26,782 bases of DNA from JAJPIG01 sp035504735 (GCA_035504735.1 DATJRJ010000262.1:1-26782); one strand, 5' to 3'. Counted from the first letter of the stretch, positions 15,679 through 23,613 are shown. Made by a program: numbers and translations. The notes: a model not told the origin generated them from the sequence alone.

Positions 15679-16104
15679 CTAGCTGCGAAGCTTGCGGAGA
15701 ATGGACTTCAAGGCGGCCACGTTGTCAGCGCCCAAGCGCCGGCTGACTTCCTTCTGGGCTTTTTGCCAGGCTGGATAGCCTTTACGAATCAGGTCCAGGC
15801 CCTTCTCAGTCACCCTAATCAGGTGGCTTCGGCGATCGACACCGCGCTCGAGCCGGAACCATCCCCGCTCGCACATCCGCTCGACGTTGCGGCTGAGAGT
15901 CGACTCATCCATCTCAAGTAATTTCGCCAATTCCGCTGGTTTGGCCTTTTCCCGATTTACGGCTGCCACCAGCAGGTTGAACTGGCTGGCCTTCAATCCC
16001 ACCCCGGCGAGGGCCTCGTCGTAGATCGCCGTAATCATCCGGTTCAGCATGCGGACCCGAAACCCGATGCATTCGCGTCCCATTCGGATGGTTTCTTCGG
16101 TCAT
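15679..16104 (-). CDS. MarR family transcriptional regulator
   Basis: This is a 141-residue winged-helix regulator. The DNA-binding core is KPAELAKLLEMDESTLSRNV, then ERMCERGWFRL and the wing RGVDRRSHLIRVTEKG, roughly residues 54-106. Flanking helices (FRVRMLNRMITAIYDEALAG; AWQKAQKEVSRRLGADNV) form the dimer. ATG 16104 is taken as start; a TTG at 16122 would add MYIHIR. An imperfect palindrome overlaps the start region, suggesting tight self-repression. It is divergent from the LLM-class monooxygenase across 273 bases and may regulate it. MarR proteins usually respond to small phenolic or oxidising compounds; the ligand here is unknown. Confidence 0.9.
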   Translation of the reverse strand: MTEETIRMGRECIGFRVRMLNRMITAIYDEALAGVGLKASQFNLLVAAVNREKAKPAELAKLLEMDESTLSRNVERMCERGWFRLERGVDRRSHLIRVTEKGLDLIRKGYPAWQKAQKEVSRRLGADNVAALKSILRKLRS

Positions 16105-16105
16105 C

Positions 16106-16123
16106 CTTATATGTATGTACAAG
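16106..16123. promoter_or_regulatory. Imperfect 18-base palindrome at the marR start, candidate MarR operator
   Basis: CTTATATGTATGTACAAG pairs with its own complement at 12 of 18 positions, and every mismatch is a purine/purine or pyrimidine/pyrimidine swap. It lies directly before the ATG at 16104, where bound protein would block early elongation or translation of its own gene. Confidence 0.45.
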
Positions 16124-16377
16124 CGATAATGTCCCGGTCAACGACATCGCGTCGACACACCTGGATAACGATGCAGCCCGCAGTTGTCCGTGAACCCGCG
16201 CCCACCAAAAACCCTTCTCTGGCGTGACGTGCAGAGACGCCTATGCTACTTGAATCCTCGATGGTCTGGCGCGGCTGTTGATGAATTGCCGGCTTCGTTG
16301 TGATTGACGTGGGCGCCGTACAAAAGGCGTAATGATCGGCGATTCGCAAGCTGACGCCTTGAAAGGGAATTATCAGA

Positions 16378-17688
16378 GTGGCCCAAAAACGCTTTCATCT
16401 TGGCTGGTTCACCAACTTCACGACCGATGGATGGAACAAGCCGTTCGCCAACGGCGGATCGCCCTGGCGCGGCGATTTCTACGTCGAAATGGCCAAAGCG
16501 CTGGAGCGGGCGTGTTTCGATTACATTTTGATCGAGGACAAACTGTCAGTCTCGGAAGCGTACGGCGGGACTTCGGAGATTTACCTGAAGCACGCGCTCG
16601 GACAGGTGCCCAAGCATGATCCGGCGCCGCTGGCCGCGCTGATGAGCGCCGGGACGACGCGGCTGGGCATCGTCATCACGATGTCCACGCTGGCGTATCC
16701 GCCCTTCATGCTTGCCCGCCTGGCCTCGACGCTCGATCACATTTCAGGCGGACGTTTCGGCTGGAATATCGTCACCAGCGCCGAGGATTTCTCGGCGCAG
16801 AACTTCGGCATGGACAAGCTCCCGCCACGCGAGCTGCGCTACGAGATGGCGGACGAATATGTGGATCTGGTCTGCAAGCTGTTCGATTCCTGGGAGCTCG
16901 ACGCGATCGTGATCGACCGCCAGCGGGGCATCTACGCCGACTACAAAAAAGTTCATCCGATCAATTTCAAGGGCAAATATTTCAGTTGCCGCGGTCCGCT
17001 CAACACCGCGCCTGCGCCGCAGGGCAGGCCGGTCTTTGTGCAGGCGGGCGGTTCCGATCGCGGCCGCGAGTTCGCCGCCAGGCACGCCGACTCGATCGTT
17101 TCGATCGCCGATGGTATCGAGGGCATGAAGTGGTATCGCGACGACGTCCGCGGGCGGGCGAAAAGGCTGGGCCGCAATCCCGACGATATCAAGGTGCTGT
17201 TTCTAGTCTGTCTTAACCTCGCGGAAACCGAGGCCGCAGCACGCGCCAAGAAAGAGGCGGCTATTGGTACGCAGGAATATATCGAGCAGACGCTGGGGCT
17301 GATTTCGTCGATCACCGATATCGATTTCTCGATCTACGATCTTGATTCGCCGCTGCCTCATCTCACGACCAACGGCGAGCAGGGTTCGCTCGACAAGTTT
17401 CAACAATCGGGCAGTGGCAAGACGCTGCGGCAACTTTTGATCGATGCCGGGGACTTTGCCACCTCAATTGAATTGACTGGCACCCCCGACCAGGTGGCCG
17501 ACCGAATGGGCGAGGTCATGGAGGCCGTCGGCGGCGATGGCTTCCTGATCACCACGCCCGCGCAAGGCGTGACGCGGATGGAGATAACAGAAGTGACCGA
17601 TGGGCTCGTGCCGGCGCTGCAACGGCGAGGACTCGTGCGCAGCGCCTACACTTATCCGACGCTGCGGGAAAACTTGCGCGATTTCTGA
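16378..17688 (+). CDS. LLM-class flavin-dependent monooxygenase (NtaA/SnaA/DszA family)
   Basis: This is a 436-residue bacterial-luciferase-like FMN monooxygenase. Family marks are the start KRFHLGWFTNFTTDGWNKPF, then YVEMAKALERACFDYILIED, LGIVITMSTLAYPPFMLARL, DHISGGRFGWNIVTSAEDFS (the GWNxVTS signature), AQNFG, and GRPVFVQAGGSDRGREFAAR in the second half. Characterised members (nitrilotriacetate, dibenzothiophene sulfone, dimethylsulfide and pristinamycin enzymes) use FMNH2 from a separate reductase to cleave C-N or C-S bonds or oxidise amines. The start is GTG at 16378 with AAGGGA 11 bases upstream; no better in-frame ATG exists. No flavin reductase is beside it. It is divergent from marR. 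The substrate is unknown. Confidence 0.93.
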   Translation: MAQKRFHLGWFTNFTTDGWNKPFANGGSPWRGDFYVEMAKALERACFDYILIEDKLSVSEAYGGTSEIYLKHALGQVPKHDPAPLAALMSAGTTRLGIVITMSTLAYPPFMLARLASTLDHISGGRFGWNIVTSAEDFSAQNFGMDKLPPRELRYEMADEYVDLVCKLFDSWELDAIVIDRQRGIYADYKKVHPINFKGKYFSCRGPLNTAPAPQGRPVFVQAGGSDRGREFAARHADSIVSIADGIEGMKWYRDDVRGRAKRLGRNPDDIKVLFLVCLNLAETEAAARAKKEAAIGTQEYIEQTLGLISSITDIDFSIYDLDSPLPHLTTNGEQGSLDKFQQSGSGKTLRQLLIDAGDFATSIELTGTPDQVADRMGEVMEAVGGDGFLITTPAQGVTRMEITEVTDGLVPALQRRGLVRSAYTYPTLRENLRDF

Positions 17689-17741
17689 TTCATCAACCAG
17701 TCTCGGAAGCGCATAACATACGACGGCGAATTTCCTTCCTA

Positions 17742-19139
17742 CTAACCCTCGATGCTTTCGACTTGTCCGAGAAGATAGACCAACCCCTCGGCCATTGTCG
17801 GGTGAGCGAAGATCGCGTCGCGCAACGTGGTATACGGCAGTCGCCCAACCATCGCGGTCTGAACTGCGCTCATCAGCTCGCTTGCCTCGATACCGAACGC
17901 GGTGAAGCCGACGATTTGATCGCTGTCTTTGCCGATCAGCATCTTCATAAAGCCGCGCGGCTCGGCAATCGTGTGGGTGCGGAGCACATTCGCCATCGGC
18001 AGTGTCGCAACGCGATATTTAATTTTGTCGCGCTTCGCCTCCATCTCGTTGCGGCCCACGCGCGCCAGCTCGGGATCGGTGAACATACAGAACGGCACGA
18101 TGCGATTCTTCGTGGTTCGATTGCCGCCCTTCAAGTTGTCACGCACGACGCGAAAGTCGTGGTACGCGACGTGCGTGAATTGCGGACTGCCCGCACAGTC
18201 GCCCATCGCCCACACGTTGGATGCGGCCGTCTCCAGGCGGTCGTTGACCTTGATATAGCCACGCGCGTCGACCTCGACGCCGACTTGCTCCAGTCCTATC
18301 GCTTTTGTATTCGGCGTCCGACCCACGGAAACGAGAAGATCGCTACCTTCGATGATTCGGTCACCGGGGCCGTCTTTTGCGTGGACCCGAACCTCCTTCC
18401 CTGAATCTCCCTCAACCTGAAAGACCTGAGTGCCGAGCAACACCTCGATTCCTTCGTCGTGAAACAAATCAAGCAGAGCTGCGCCAACGTCAGGATCTTC
18501 CCGCTCGGCGAGCTGCGCGCCTCGTTCGATCACGGTCACCTCAGATCCGAACCGTCGCATCGCCTGCGCAAGTTCAAGGCCTATATAGCCGCCGCCAATC
18601 ACTATGAGATGACGTGGCAGACGATCGAGATCGAGTACCTCGATATGAGTCATTGGATTCGACGCGGCGAGCCCGGGAACATTGGGCATGGTTGAGTGCG
18701 AACCCAAGTCGAGGAACACACGTTCGCCGACAATCCGTCGAGTGCCGCCATCGTTAAGCGCCACCTCGACCGTTCTGGGAGCGACGAAGCGCGCTTCACC
18801 CATCATCAATTCTATTCCGGCGTCCGCGGTACGCTGCGCGTGAAACTGATGTTCCTCTTCGACCATCTTGCGTTTGCGCTGCTGGACGCTGGCCATGTTG
18901 ATTCGGAGTTGATCCATCTCTAGTCCGAATTCAGCTCCGCGCCGCGCCAGCGACGCTACTCGCGCGGAGTAGATCACGTTCTTGCTAGGCAAGCACGCGA
19001 TATTTGGGCACGAACCACCGAGCCATTTCCGCTCGACCATCGCAGTGCGATAACCCTCAGCGGCCATCGTCCAGGCTGTCCACTTACCGGCCTCTCCGCT
19101 TCCTACGACCAGAACTTCGCATTTTTCTGCGTCAGGCAT
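17742..19139 (-). CDS. Pyridine nucleotide-disulfide oxidoreductase (dihydrolipoamide dehydrogenase / mercuric reductase-like)
   Basis: This is a 465-residue class I flavoprotein disulfide reductase. The FAD loop is GSGEAG (residues 13-18). The redox-active pair is Cys44/Cys49 in GGSCPNIACLPSKN (C-x4-C). The NAD(P)H loop is VIGGGYIGLE mid-protein and the second FAD site is NVWAMGDCAGSPQFTH. The C-terminal catalytic His-Glu is in FAHPTMAEGL, which completes the partner active site in the dimer. It resembles the MerA/Lpd-like group without an N-terminal HMA domain, so true mercury reduction is not indicated and its disulfide partner is unknown. The start at 19139 has GGGG about 10 bases upstream; 19154 would add MGYGS. 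No 2-oxoacid dehydrogenase gene is adjacent. Confidence 0.92.
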   Translation of the reverse strand: MPDAEKCEVLVVGSGEAGKWTAWTMAAEGYRTAMVERKWLGGSCPNIACLPSKNVIYSARVASLARRGAEFGLEMDQLRINMASVQQRKRKMVEEEHQFHAQRTADAGIELMMGEARFVAPRTVEVALNDGGTRRIVGERVFLDLGSHSTMPNVPGLAASNPMTHIEVLDLDRLPRHLIVIGGGYIGLELAQAMRRFGSEVTVIERGAQLAEREDPDVGAALLDLFHDEGIEVLLGTQVFQVEGDSGKEVRVHAKDGPGDRIIEGSDLLVSVGRTPNTKAIGLEQVGVEVDARGYIKVNDRLETAASNVWAMGDCAGSPQFTHVAYHDFRVVRDNLKGGNRTTKNRIVPFCMFTDPELARVGRNEMEAKRDKIKYRVATLPMANVLRTHTIAEPRGFMKMLIGKDSDQIVGFTAFGIEASELMSAVQTAMVGRLPYTTLRDAIFAHPTMAEGLVYLLGQVESIEG

Positions 19140-19450
19140 TGAACCGTACCCCATTCCATCGCTACGTGATGTTGCCGGTAAATGGAACCCAGAACCCCAG
19201 AATGACTAATCACTGGGGTGGCTCGATCTTCAAACTAGTATTCCCACTATCGCTCCTTGCGACTGTCGAGCATCTTCAACCCGGCCACGCCGAAGTCGAA
19301 TGCTACTCACAGCCTTTCGGGCCAATCAGTAAAGACCGGCGATCAGATGCTGATCGCTTCCCCAATGGCTTCGTGGATGATCTCGTTTCACTGTCTTGGC
19401 ACTAATGCCGCCCGATCGGCGCGAGGTGTGGGCGCACTTGAGTTGCGAAA
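19140..19450. other. Intergenic stretch between hydrolase and flavoprotein
   Basis: These 311 bases hold no gene I can support. The only clear structure is the stem-loop at 19194-19219. Short open frames on both strands lack start signals and family resemblance. Confidence 0.5.
19194..19219. repeat. Stem-loop ACCCCAG / CTGGGGT
   Basis: Perfect 7-base arms flank a 12-base loop, 55 bases upstream of the flavoprotein start. No T-run follows in either direction. It could be an operator for the flavoprotein gene or an RNA structure in its leader. Confidence 0.5.
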
Positions 19451-20305
19451 TCAGCCAGCAAGAAAATCGCGAATTGCCGCCGCGATCTCGGCGGCGTGCG
19501 TCTCCAGCGCGAAGTGACCGGTATCGAAGAAGTGCACGCGTGCGCCGGGAAGATCCCGCCTGAAGGCCTCCGCGCCGGGCGGCAGGAAAAACGGGTCGTT
19601 CTTTCCCCACACCGCCAGGAGTGGCGGCTTATGGTCTCGGAAATACTTCTGGAAAGCCGGGTAACGAGCCACGTTGCTCTTGTAGTCACCGAATAGGTCG
19701 AGTTGCAGCTCATCCGCACCAGGTCGGGCCAGATAGAAATTATCGAGCGAGTAGCCGTCGGGCGAAACCCTGGTCGCGTCGGAGACGCCGTGCGTGTATT
19801 GCCAGACTGTGGTCTCGGGCTTGAGGAAAGCGCGGAGTGCGTCGCGGTTCGCCTGCGATGGGTCTTCCCAATATGTCCGGATCGGGTTCCAGCCGTCGCT
19901 CAATCCTTCCTCGTAGGCATTACCGTTCTGGGAGACAATGGCAGATACACGGTCCGGATGCTTTAGAGCAATCCTCAAGCCCACGGGAGCGCCGTAGTCA
20001 AAGATGTAGATCGCAAAGCGTTTCAACCCGATAGTTTCAGTAAAATGGTCGATCGTCTCGGCAAGATTATCGAACGTGTATTTGAAGGTGCGCCGTGAGG
20101 GCAAGTCCGACTGACCAAAGCCCGGCAGGTCAGGCGCCACGAGATGAAAGCTGTCGGCGAGGAGTGGAATCAAATCACGGAACATGTGCCCGGCAGTTGG
20201 AAACCCGTGCATCAACAGCAATGTTGGAGCATCAGTCCGACCCGCTTCGCGATACGAAATCTTGACGCCACCAATATCTGCGGCCCGGTAATGGATCGTT
20301 TCCAT
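19451..20305 (-). CDS. Alpha/beta-fold hydrolase, epoxide hydrolase / haloalkane dehalogenase-like
   Basis: This is a 284-residue alpha/beta hydrolase. The oxyanion-hole motif is HGFP (33-36), followed by APDLPGFGQSD. The nucleophile elbow reads FDYGAPVG with Asp103, not Ser; the acid is Asp237 in WGKNDPFF and the base His264 in TGHFALE. An Asp nucleophile is the mark of epoxide hydrolases, haloalkane dehalogenases and fluoroacetate dehalogenases, which form an ester intermediate and release it with water. The residues 130-210 cap domain would set substrate choice. The ATG at 20305 has GAGGA about 9-13 bases upstream. It is on the same strand as the flavoprotein gene, but a 311-base gap makes co-transcription doubtful. 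The exact substrate is unknown. Confidence 0.9.
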   Translation of the reverse strand: METIHYRAADIGGVKISYREAGRTDAPTLLLMHGFPTAGHMFRDLIPLLADSFHLVAPDLPGFGQSDLPSRRTFKYTFDNLAETIDHFTETIGLKRFAIYIFDYGAPVGLRIALKHPDRVSAIVSQNGNAYEEGLSDGWNPIRTYWEDPSQANRDALRAFLKPETTVWQYTHGVSDATRVSPDGYSLDNFYLARPGADELQLDLFGDYKSNVARYPAFQKYFRDHKPPLLAVWGKNDPFFLPPGAEAFRRDLPGARVHFFDTGHFALETHAAEIAAAIRDFLAG

Positions 20306-20605
20306 TGGGCGTGTTCCTCTTAAAATGTTTGGTAATCTGAGGGATCACTTCTATCTGTTCCTACTCGAGTAGTGACCTGTCAAGCGCTGGAAGAGCGATC
20401 AGGTTGAACGGAGTGCAGCACCTTCGGTTGCCAAATTGACAAGCATGTGACGTGGCGAAAAGGCCGCCAATAATGTCGGCCAAACAGGGTCCGCGCGAGT
20501 GTCGAGCGGTTACGTCTTTGCTCTCCAATCGTGCGGCGGACATAACCGCGCCATCGGGAGCAAAAGTAGCGGCGGAGCGCCACGCAGGGCGCGACCGCCG
20601 GATCG
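20306..20605. other. Intergenic stretch carrying the hydrolase control region
   Basis: These 300 bases lie between the GST stop and the hydrolase start, on the same strand. A TTGACA with a palindrome behind it is seen at 20361-20383. The rest, about 20390-20605, shows no gene or structure I can support. Confidence 0.5.
20361..20383 (-). promoter_or_regulatory. TTGACA -35 box with adjacent 12-base palindrome, candidate regulated promoter of the hydrolase
   Basis: On the minus strand a perfect TTGACA (20378-20383) is followed by a 17-base spacer containing the perfect palindrome CTACTCGAGTAG (20361-20372). The -10 region is weak (GAACAG at 17, AGATAG at 21 bases). A repressor bound in the spacer would block the hydrolase gene. 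Confidence 0.4.
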
Positions 20606-21232
20606 TCAGCGCGGCAACGCGACGATCGACTTCTTCCAGCCGGCCAGTTCGGTGAGCGTGGCATACCAGCGGCCGATTTCGCCGAACCCGGTCATCGGAT
20701 ACTGGCCGAACTCCGACATATTCAGCCATGCGCCGATCGAAAAGTCGGCGACGGTGAGATCGTTGCCGGTCACGAAACGGCGGCCTTTCAGTGCGCTGTT
20801 GAGTACTTCCCCAAAGCGGCGGAAGTTGGTTTCAGCCTTTTGCACCTCGGCCTGATCGGCTTCGCCCATACCGAACAGTTTCTTGACCCCTTGCTCCCAG
20901 ACCAAGGCGGCGCACGGAGGATCCCAGTTCGCTATCTCCCAGAACTGCCATCGATTCACCTCGGCGCGCCGCCGCGGATCCTCCGGGACGAGACCGGCGC
21001 CCGGCTTCTTCGACGCGAGGTACTGCGTGATCGCGTTCGATTCCCAGAGCACGAAGCCATCGTCCTCTAGTACCGGCATCTTCTTATTGGGATTCAGTGC
21101 GGCGAATTCCGGACGCATCTGATCACCCTTGGCGAGATCGAGCGGCTTGAGCTCGTACTCCAGCCCAAGGTAATTCGCGAGCGCGATGACTTTGAACGCG
21201 CGGGGCGACGGCGGTGCAACATAGAGCTTCAT
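20606..21232 (-). CDS. Glutathione S-transferase family protein
   Basis: This is a 208-residue cytosolic-type GST. The N-terminal thioredoxin-like domain (about 1-78) has MKLYVAPPSPRAFKVIALAN, the cis-proline turn KKMPVLEDD and the glutathione-binding WESNAITQYL. The helical C-terminal domain (about 90-205) has the GNDLTVADFSIGAWL N-capping motif. It conjugates glutathione to electrophiles or acts as a glutathione peroxidase or isomerase; the subclass cannot be fixed by eye. AGGAGG lies seven bases before the ATG. It follows the SRPBCC gene by 36 bases and is probably the third gene of the arsR operon. This order is a frequent one for AHSA1-type regulatory modules. Confidence 0.92.
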   Translation of the reverse strand: MKLYVAPPSPRAFKVIALANYLGLEYELKPLDLAKGDQMRPEFAALNPNKKMPVLEDDGFVLWESNAITQYLASKKPGAGLVPEDPRRRAEVNRWQFWEIANWDPPCAALVWEQGVKKLFGMGEADQAEVQKAETNFRRFGEVLNSALKGRRFVTGNDLTVADFSIGAWLNMSEFGQYPMTGFGEIGRWYATLTELAGWKKSIVALPR

Positions 21233-21268
21233 CGATTGCCTCCTGTGATGTTTCTTCAGCCGCTTAGT

Positions 21269-21715
21269 TCATCGTACAACTTCGGCCGCGCCGGTGTGCG
21301 ATTCGAACTGGCCAAGAATGAAGTCCCAACCTTCGCTGTAACCCTTCGCTTCCTTGCTGATCGTCGGTCCCTGTTCCCAGCCGCTGTGCTCGAGTTCGAC
21401 CCGCGTGCCGCCGCCCTCGGCGATGAAGCGCACATCGACTTGCGTGGCCGCCTCCCAGGCTGGAGCCCGCCAAGTGAACGCGACGCGCTTCGGGGGCTCC
21501 CAGGCAGTGACTCGTCCGACTTCGAATTCAGAGCCATCGTTGAGCTGCTCGTAGAAGCGGCCGCCTACGCGATCTTCGAAGGCAACGTTGGTCGTGCGCT
21601 GGCCGTTGAAGGCAAAACCCTGCCTAATCGGCCACCAGCGTCCGATCTCGTTGCAGAACGCATGAAACACCGCCTGCGGCGGCCGTTCGATCCGGATCGA
21701 CTTGCGAATCGTCAT
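21269..21715 (-). CDS. SRPBCC / AHSA1-like (Activator of Hsp90 ATPase homolog 1-like) protein
   Basis: This is a 148-residue helix-grip protein with the usual features: IRKSIRIERPPQAVFHAFCN at the start, WWPIRQGFAF, GGRFYEQLNDGSEFEVGRVT, WEPPKRVAFTWRAP, and GGGTRVELEHSGWEQ before the long C-terminal helix. The fold binds hydrophobic ligands; in bacteria these proteins are commonly paired with a small ArsR regulator and their ligand is rarely known. The ATG overlaps the arsR stop in ATGA, so translation is coupled. GST follows by 36 bases. Confidence 0.9.
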   Translation of the reverse strand: MTIRKSIRIERPPQAVFHAFCNEIGRWWPIRQGFAFNGQRTTNVAFEDRVGGRFYEQLNDGSEFEVGRVTAWEPPKRVAFTWRAPAWEAATQVDVRFIAEGGGTRVELEHSGWEQGPTISKEAKGYSEGWDFILGQFESHTGAAEVVR

Positions 21716-22032
21716 GGTTGCTCCTCCACGTATTGCTTAAAGGCCTTCAACGCCGAATCCCAGAAATCCTGGACCGTCGTGAGTTCGACGATCAGCCGGC
21801 CGATCGCTTCGCGTCCCCCCGGCGCGAGCTCGTAGATTCGCTCGCGACCGTTTTTTTTCGCCCGAATCAGACCGGCGCGGGCCAGTACGTGCGTATGCTT
21901 GCAGATCGCCGGACGGCTGATTGCAAAGCCACTCGCGAGTTCGGAGGCACGGCGCGGTTCTTCGCCAAGCCGGCGGAGCAACCGGCGCCGGGTGGGATCG
22001 GCAAGTGCAGCGATCACATTGTCCAGCTTCAT
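21712..22032 (-). CDS. ArsR family winged-helix regulator
   Basis: This is a 106-residue regulator, normal for the family. It has ALADPTRRRLLRRLGEEP, then the helix-turn-helix RASELASGFAISRPAICKHT, the HVLARAGLIRAKKNGRERIY wing and a C-terminal dimer helix (VQDFWDSALKAFKQYVEE). It has no CxC metal site in the recognition helix, so it belongs to the metal-independent group that is paired with SRPBCC proteins. It overlaps the SRPBCC gene by four bases. The promoter upstream holds a perfect inverted repeat, suggesting self-repression. Confidence 0.92.
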   Translation of the reverse strand: MKLDNVIAALADPTRRRLLRRLGEEPRRASELASGFAISRPAICKHTHVLARAGLIRAKKNGRERIYELAPGGREAIGRLIVELTTVQDFWDSALKAFKQYVEEQP

Positions 22033-22043
22033 TATCCAAATAA

Positions 22044-22072
22044 TACGTAACCTTCTGGTTACATGTTGTCAA
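22044..22072 (-). promoter_or_regulatory. Candidate promoter of the arsR-SRPBCC-GST operon
   Basis: The minus strand has a perfect TTGACA (22067-22072). At 17 bases the -10 reads TACGTA, a poor match; TATTAT stands further on at 21 bases. The -35 box is convincing, the -10 choice is not. Confidence 0.4.
22047..22062. promoter_or_regulatory. Inverted repeat GTAACC-AGAA-GGTTAC, candidate ArsR operator
   Basis: Perfect 6-base arms with a 4-base spacer lie 15 bases before the arsR start. They sit in the spacer just after a TTGACA -35 box (22067-22072, minus strand). A bound ArsR dimer would cover the promoter. Confidence 0.6.
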
Positions 22073-22239
22073 GCCCTAATCGATGCGGTTCCGAGCGCAG
22101 CAGGCCGCATTCGGCTTGGCCACTGTGATCGATCAACCTGAGAAAGTTAAGCCGTTTTTAGATGACTGCCTTCTGGCCCACGGCGCACTTGGTACGATGA
22201 CGCCGGGTTGGCGATTTCGTCAGCGCCAAGTGTCGCGCT

Positions 22240-22548
22240 ATGCCTCTTTCGTGTAAAAACATGGCTGTGAAAGGACGATCATTGCGTGGTGCGAGCGCTG
22301 TTTGGCTTACGGCGTGCCTTTCGATTGTTACTTTGACCGCATGCGACCCGATCATTACGATCGCGGGCGCGACTTTTCCAAGCTGGCTCTTCTGCATGAT
22401 CGTGGGCGCGATCCTGGCCGCTATCGTGCGCCCGCTCTTGGTACTGGCGCGTCTTGAACCGCATCTCGGACCGCTCACGATCTTCTACCCGAGCCTGATT
22501 GCGATGTTCGCAATGATTGTTTGGGTGACCTTCTTCAATCGGATCTGA
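22240..22548 (+). CDS. ytcA: YtcA family inner-membrane lipoprotein
   Basis: This is a 102-residue lipoprotein of the YtcA family. The signal peptide ends at the lipobox LTAC, with Cys35 lipidated, followed by DPIITIAGATFPSWL. Asp at +2 would keep it in the inner membrane by the Lol rule. Two membrane helices follow (about 48-68 CMIVGAILAAIVRPLLVLAR; about 80-98 FYPSLIAMFAMIVWVTFF). In Escherichia coli ytcA sits beside mdtNOP, and here it precedes the mdtN-like gene by six bases, so they form one unit. The ATG at 22261 is another possible start; neither has a clear ribosome binding site. The function is unknown beyond its tie to this pump type. Confidence 0.82.
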   Translation: MPLSCKNMAVKGRSLRGASAVWLTACLSIVTLTACDPIITIAGATFPSWLFCMIVGAILAAIVRPLLVLARLEPHLGPLTIFYPSLIAMFAMIVWVTFFNRI

Positions 22549-22554
22549 CGGAAG

Positions 22555-23577
22555 ATGGTAACCGGCGGCAGGGAGCTCGCTCGCAACATAGCGGGGAAGA
22601 TTCTCGCGGCTGCGGTCTACGCCGTTACGATACTGCTCGCACTTTACGTCACTCGCATCTATTTCGCCTATCCGCAAACGGACGACGCTTATGTGCGGGC
22701 AAACACCGTGGGTATCGCGCCGCATATCAGCGGACCGATCATCGCCCTGCCAATTCGCGACAACCAGCGTGTGAAGCAGGGCGACCTACTTTTTATCGTC
22801 GATCCCCGCCCATATCAGGCTGAACTCGATTCCGCCCTGGCTAGTGTTGAGCTCACGAATCTACAAATCAGCGCGCTCGACAACTCGATTTCCGCGGCCA
22901 AGGCCAGGCAAGCGCAGCTGGAAGCCGATCGCGGCTACGATCAGCAGTACCTCGATCGAATCACTCCACTGCTCAGCGAAAATTTTGTTACTGCCAATGA
23001 TGTCTCCAGCGCCAGGAGCAAACTCCTGGCCGCGCGGGCGGCGGTCGAAAGCGCAAAGAGCGAAGTCGCGCGCGCCATCAATGAACTCGGCAAATATGGT
23101 GATATCAACGCGCGCCACAAAGCGGCTGAAGCCGCAGCCTACAAAGCCCGTCTGAACGTTGAGTACTGCTACGTGAAGGCGCCGTTCGACGGCTACGTCA
23201 CCAACCTCAATATCGCGGTCGGCCAATACGCCAACGAAGGCAGGCAGGTGGTGAGCCTCGTCGATGATCGCCACTGGTATGTGCTGGCGAATTTCCGCGA
23301 AACCTTTCTGTCACGGATCCAGCCTGGCATGCATGCCAAGGTCTTTTTGCTTGGCTATCCCAACGTGCGCTTTCGCGGACGGGTCGAGGGCGTGGGATGG
23401 GCGGTATTTCAGGACAACGGTGCGAGCGTGGAAGGCTTGCCGCTCGTCGAGCCAACTCTTAACTGGGTGCGCCTTGCGCAGCGCTTTCCCGTGCGCGTGA
23501 CGCTCGAGAATCGCGATGTGCGTTATCCGTTTCGAATGGGCGAAACTGCGGTCGTGACAATCCAGGGCTATCAGTAA
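22555..23577 (+). CDS. mdtN: HlyD/EmrA-type membrane fusion protein (MdtN-like)
   Basis: This is a 340-residue periplasmic adaptor. A single N-terminal anchor helix (about residues 18-37, AVTILLALYVTRIYF) is followed by TDDAYVRANTVGIAPHISGP, the lipoyl half-motif of EmrA/MdtN proteins. The coiled-coil hairpin runs about 85-190 (LEADRGYDQQYLDRITPLLS, SARSKLLAARAAVESAKSEV). The second lipoyl half is YCYVKAPFDGYVTNLNIAVG, followed by a beta-barrel. It bridges the inner-membrane pump and the outer-membrane channel. GGAAG stands almost on the ATG, overlapping the ytcA stop region. The FUSC pump and the channel are the next two genes to the right, with the channel gene inverted. Confidence 0.9.
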   Translation: MVTGGRELARNIAGKILAAAVYAVTILLALYVTRIYFAYPQTDDAYVRANTVGIAPHISGPIIALPIRDNQRVKQGDLLFIVDPRPYQAELDSALASVELTNLQISALDNSISAAKARQAQLEADRGYDQQYLDRITPLLSENFVTANDVSSARSKLLAARAAVESAKSEVARAINELGKYGDINARHKAAEAAAYKARLNVEYCYVKAPFDGYVTNLNIAVGQYANEGRQVVSLVDDRHWYVLANFRETFLSRIQPGMHAKVFLLGYPNVRFRGRVEGVGWAVFQDNGASVEGLPLVEPTLNWVRLAQRFPVRVTLENRDVRYPFRMGETAVVTIQGYQ

Positions 23578-23582
23578 GTTCC

Positions 23583-23606
23583 GTCGCGGCAGCTTTTTCA
23601 CGCGAC
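23583..23606. other. Stem-loop between convergent mdtN and mdtP genes
   Basis: GTCGCG and CGCGAC pair around a 12-base loop that holds a T-run (CTTTTTC). The T-run is in the loop, not after the stem, so it is only a weak candidate for a shared transcription end. Confidence 0.3.
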
Positions 23607-23613
23607 ACTTGAA

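Noticed and set aside
16138..16160. Partial inverted repeat around GTCAACGACATCGCGTCGAC upstream of marR
   Set aside because: The arms do not match well enough to call an operator.
17763..18404. Plus-strand open frame of 213 codons opposite the disulfide reductase
   Set aside because: Antisense shadow with no start signal or family match.
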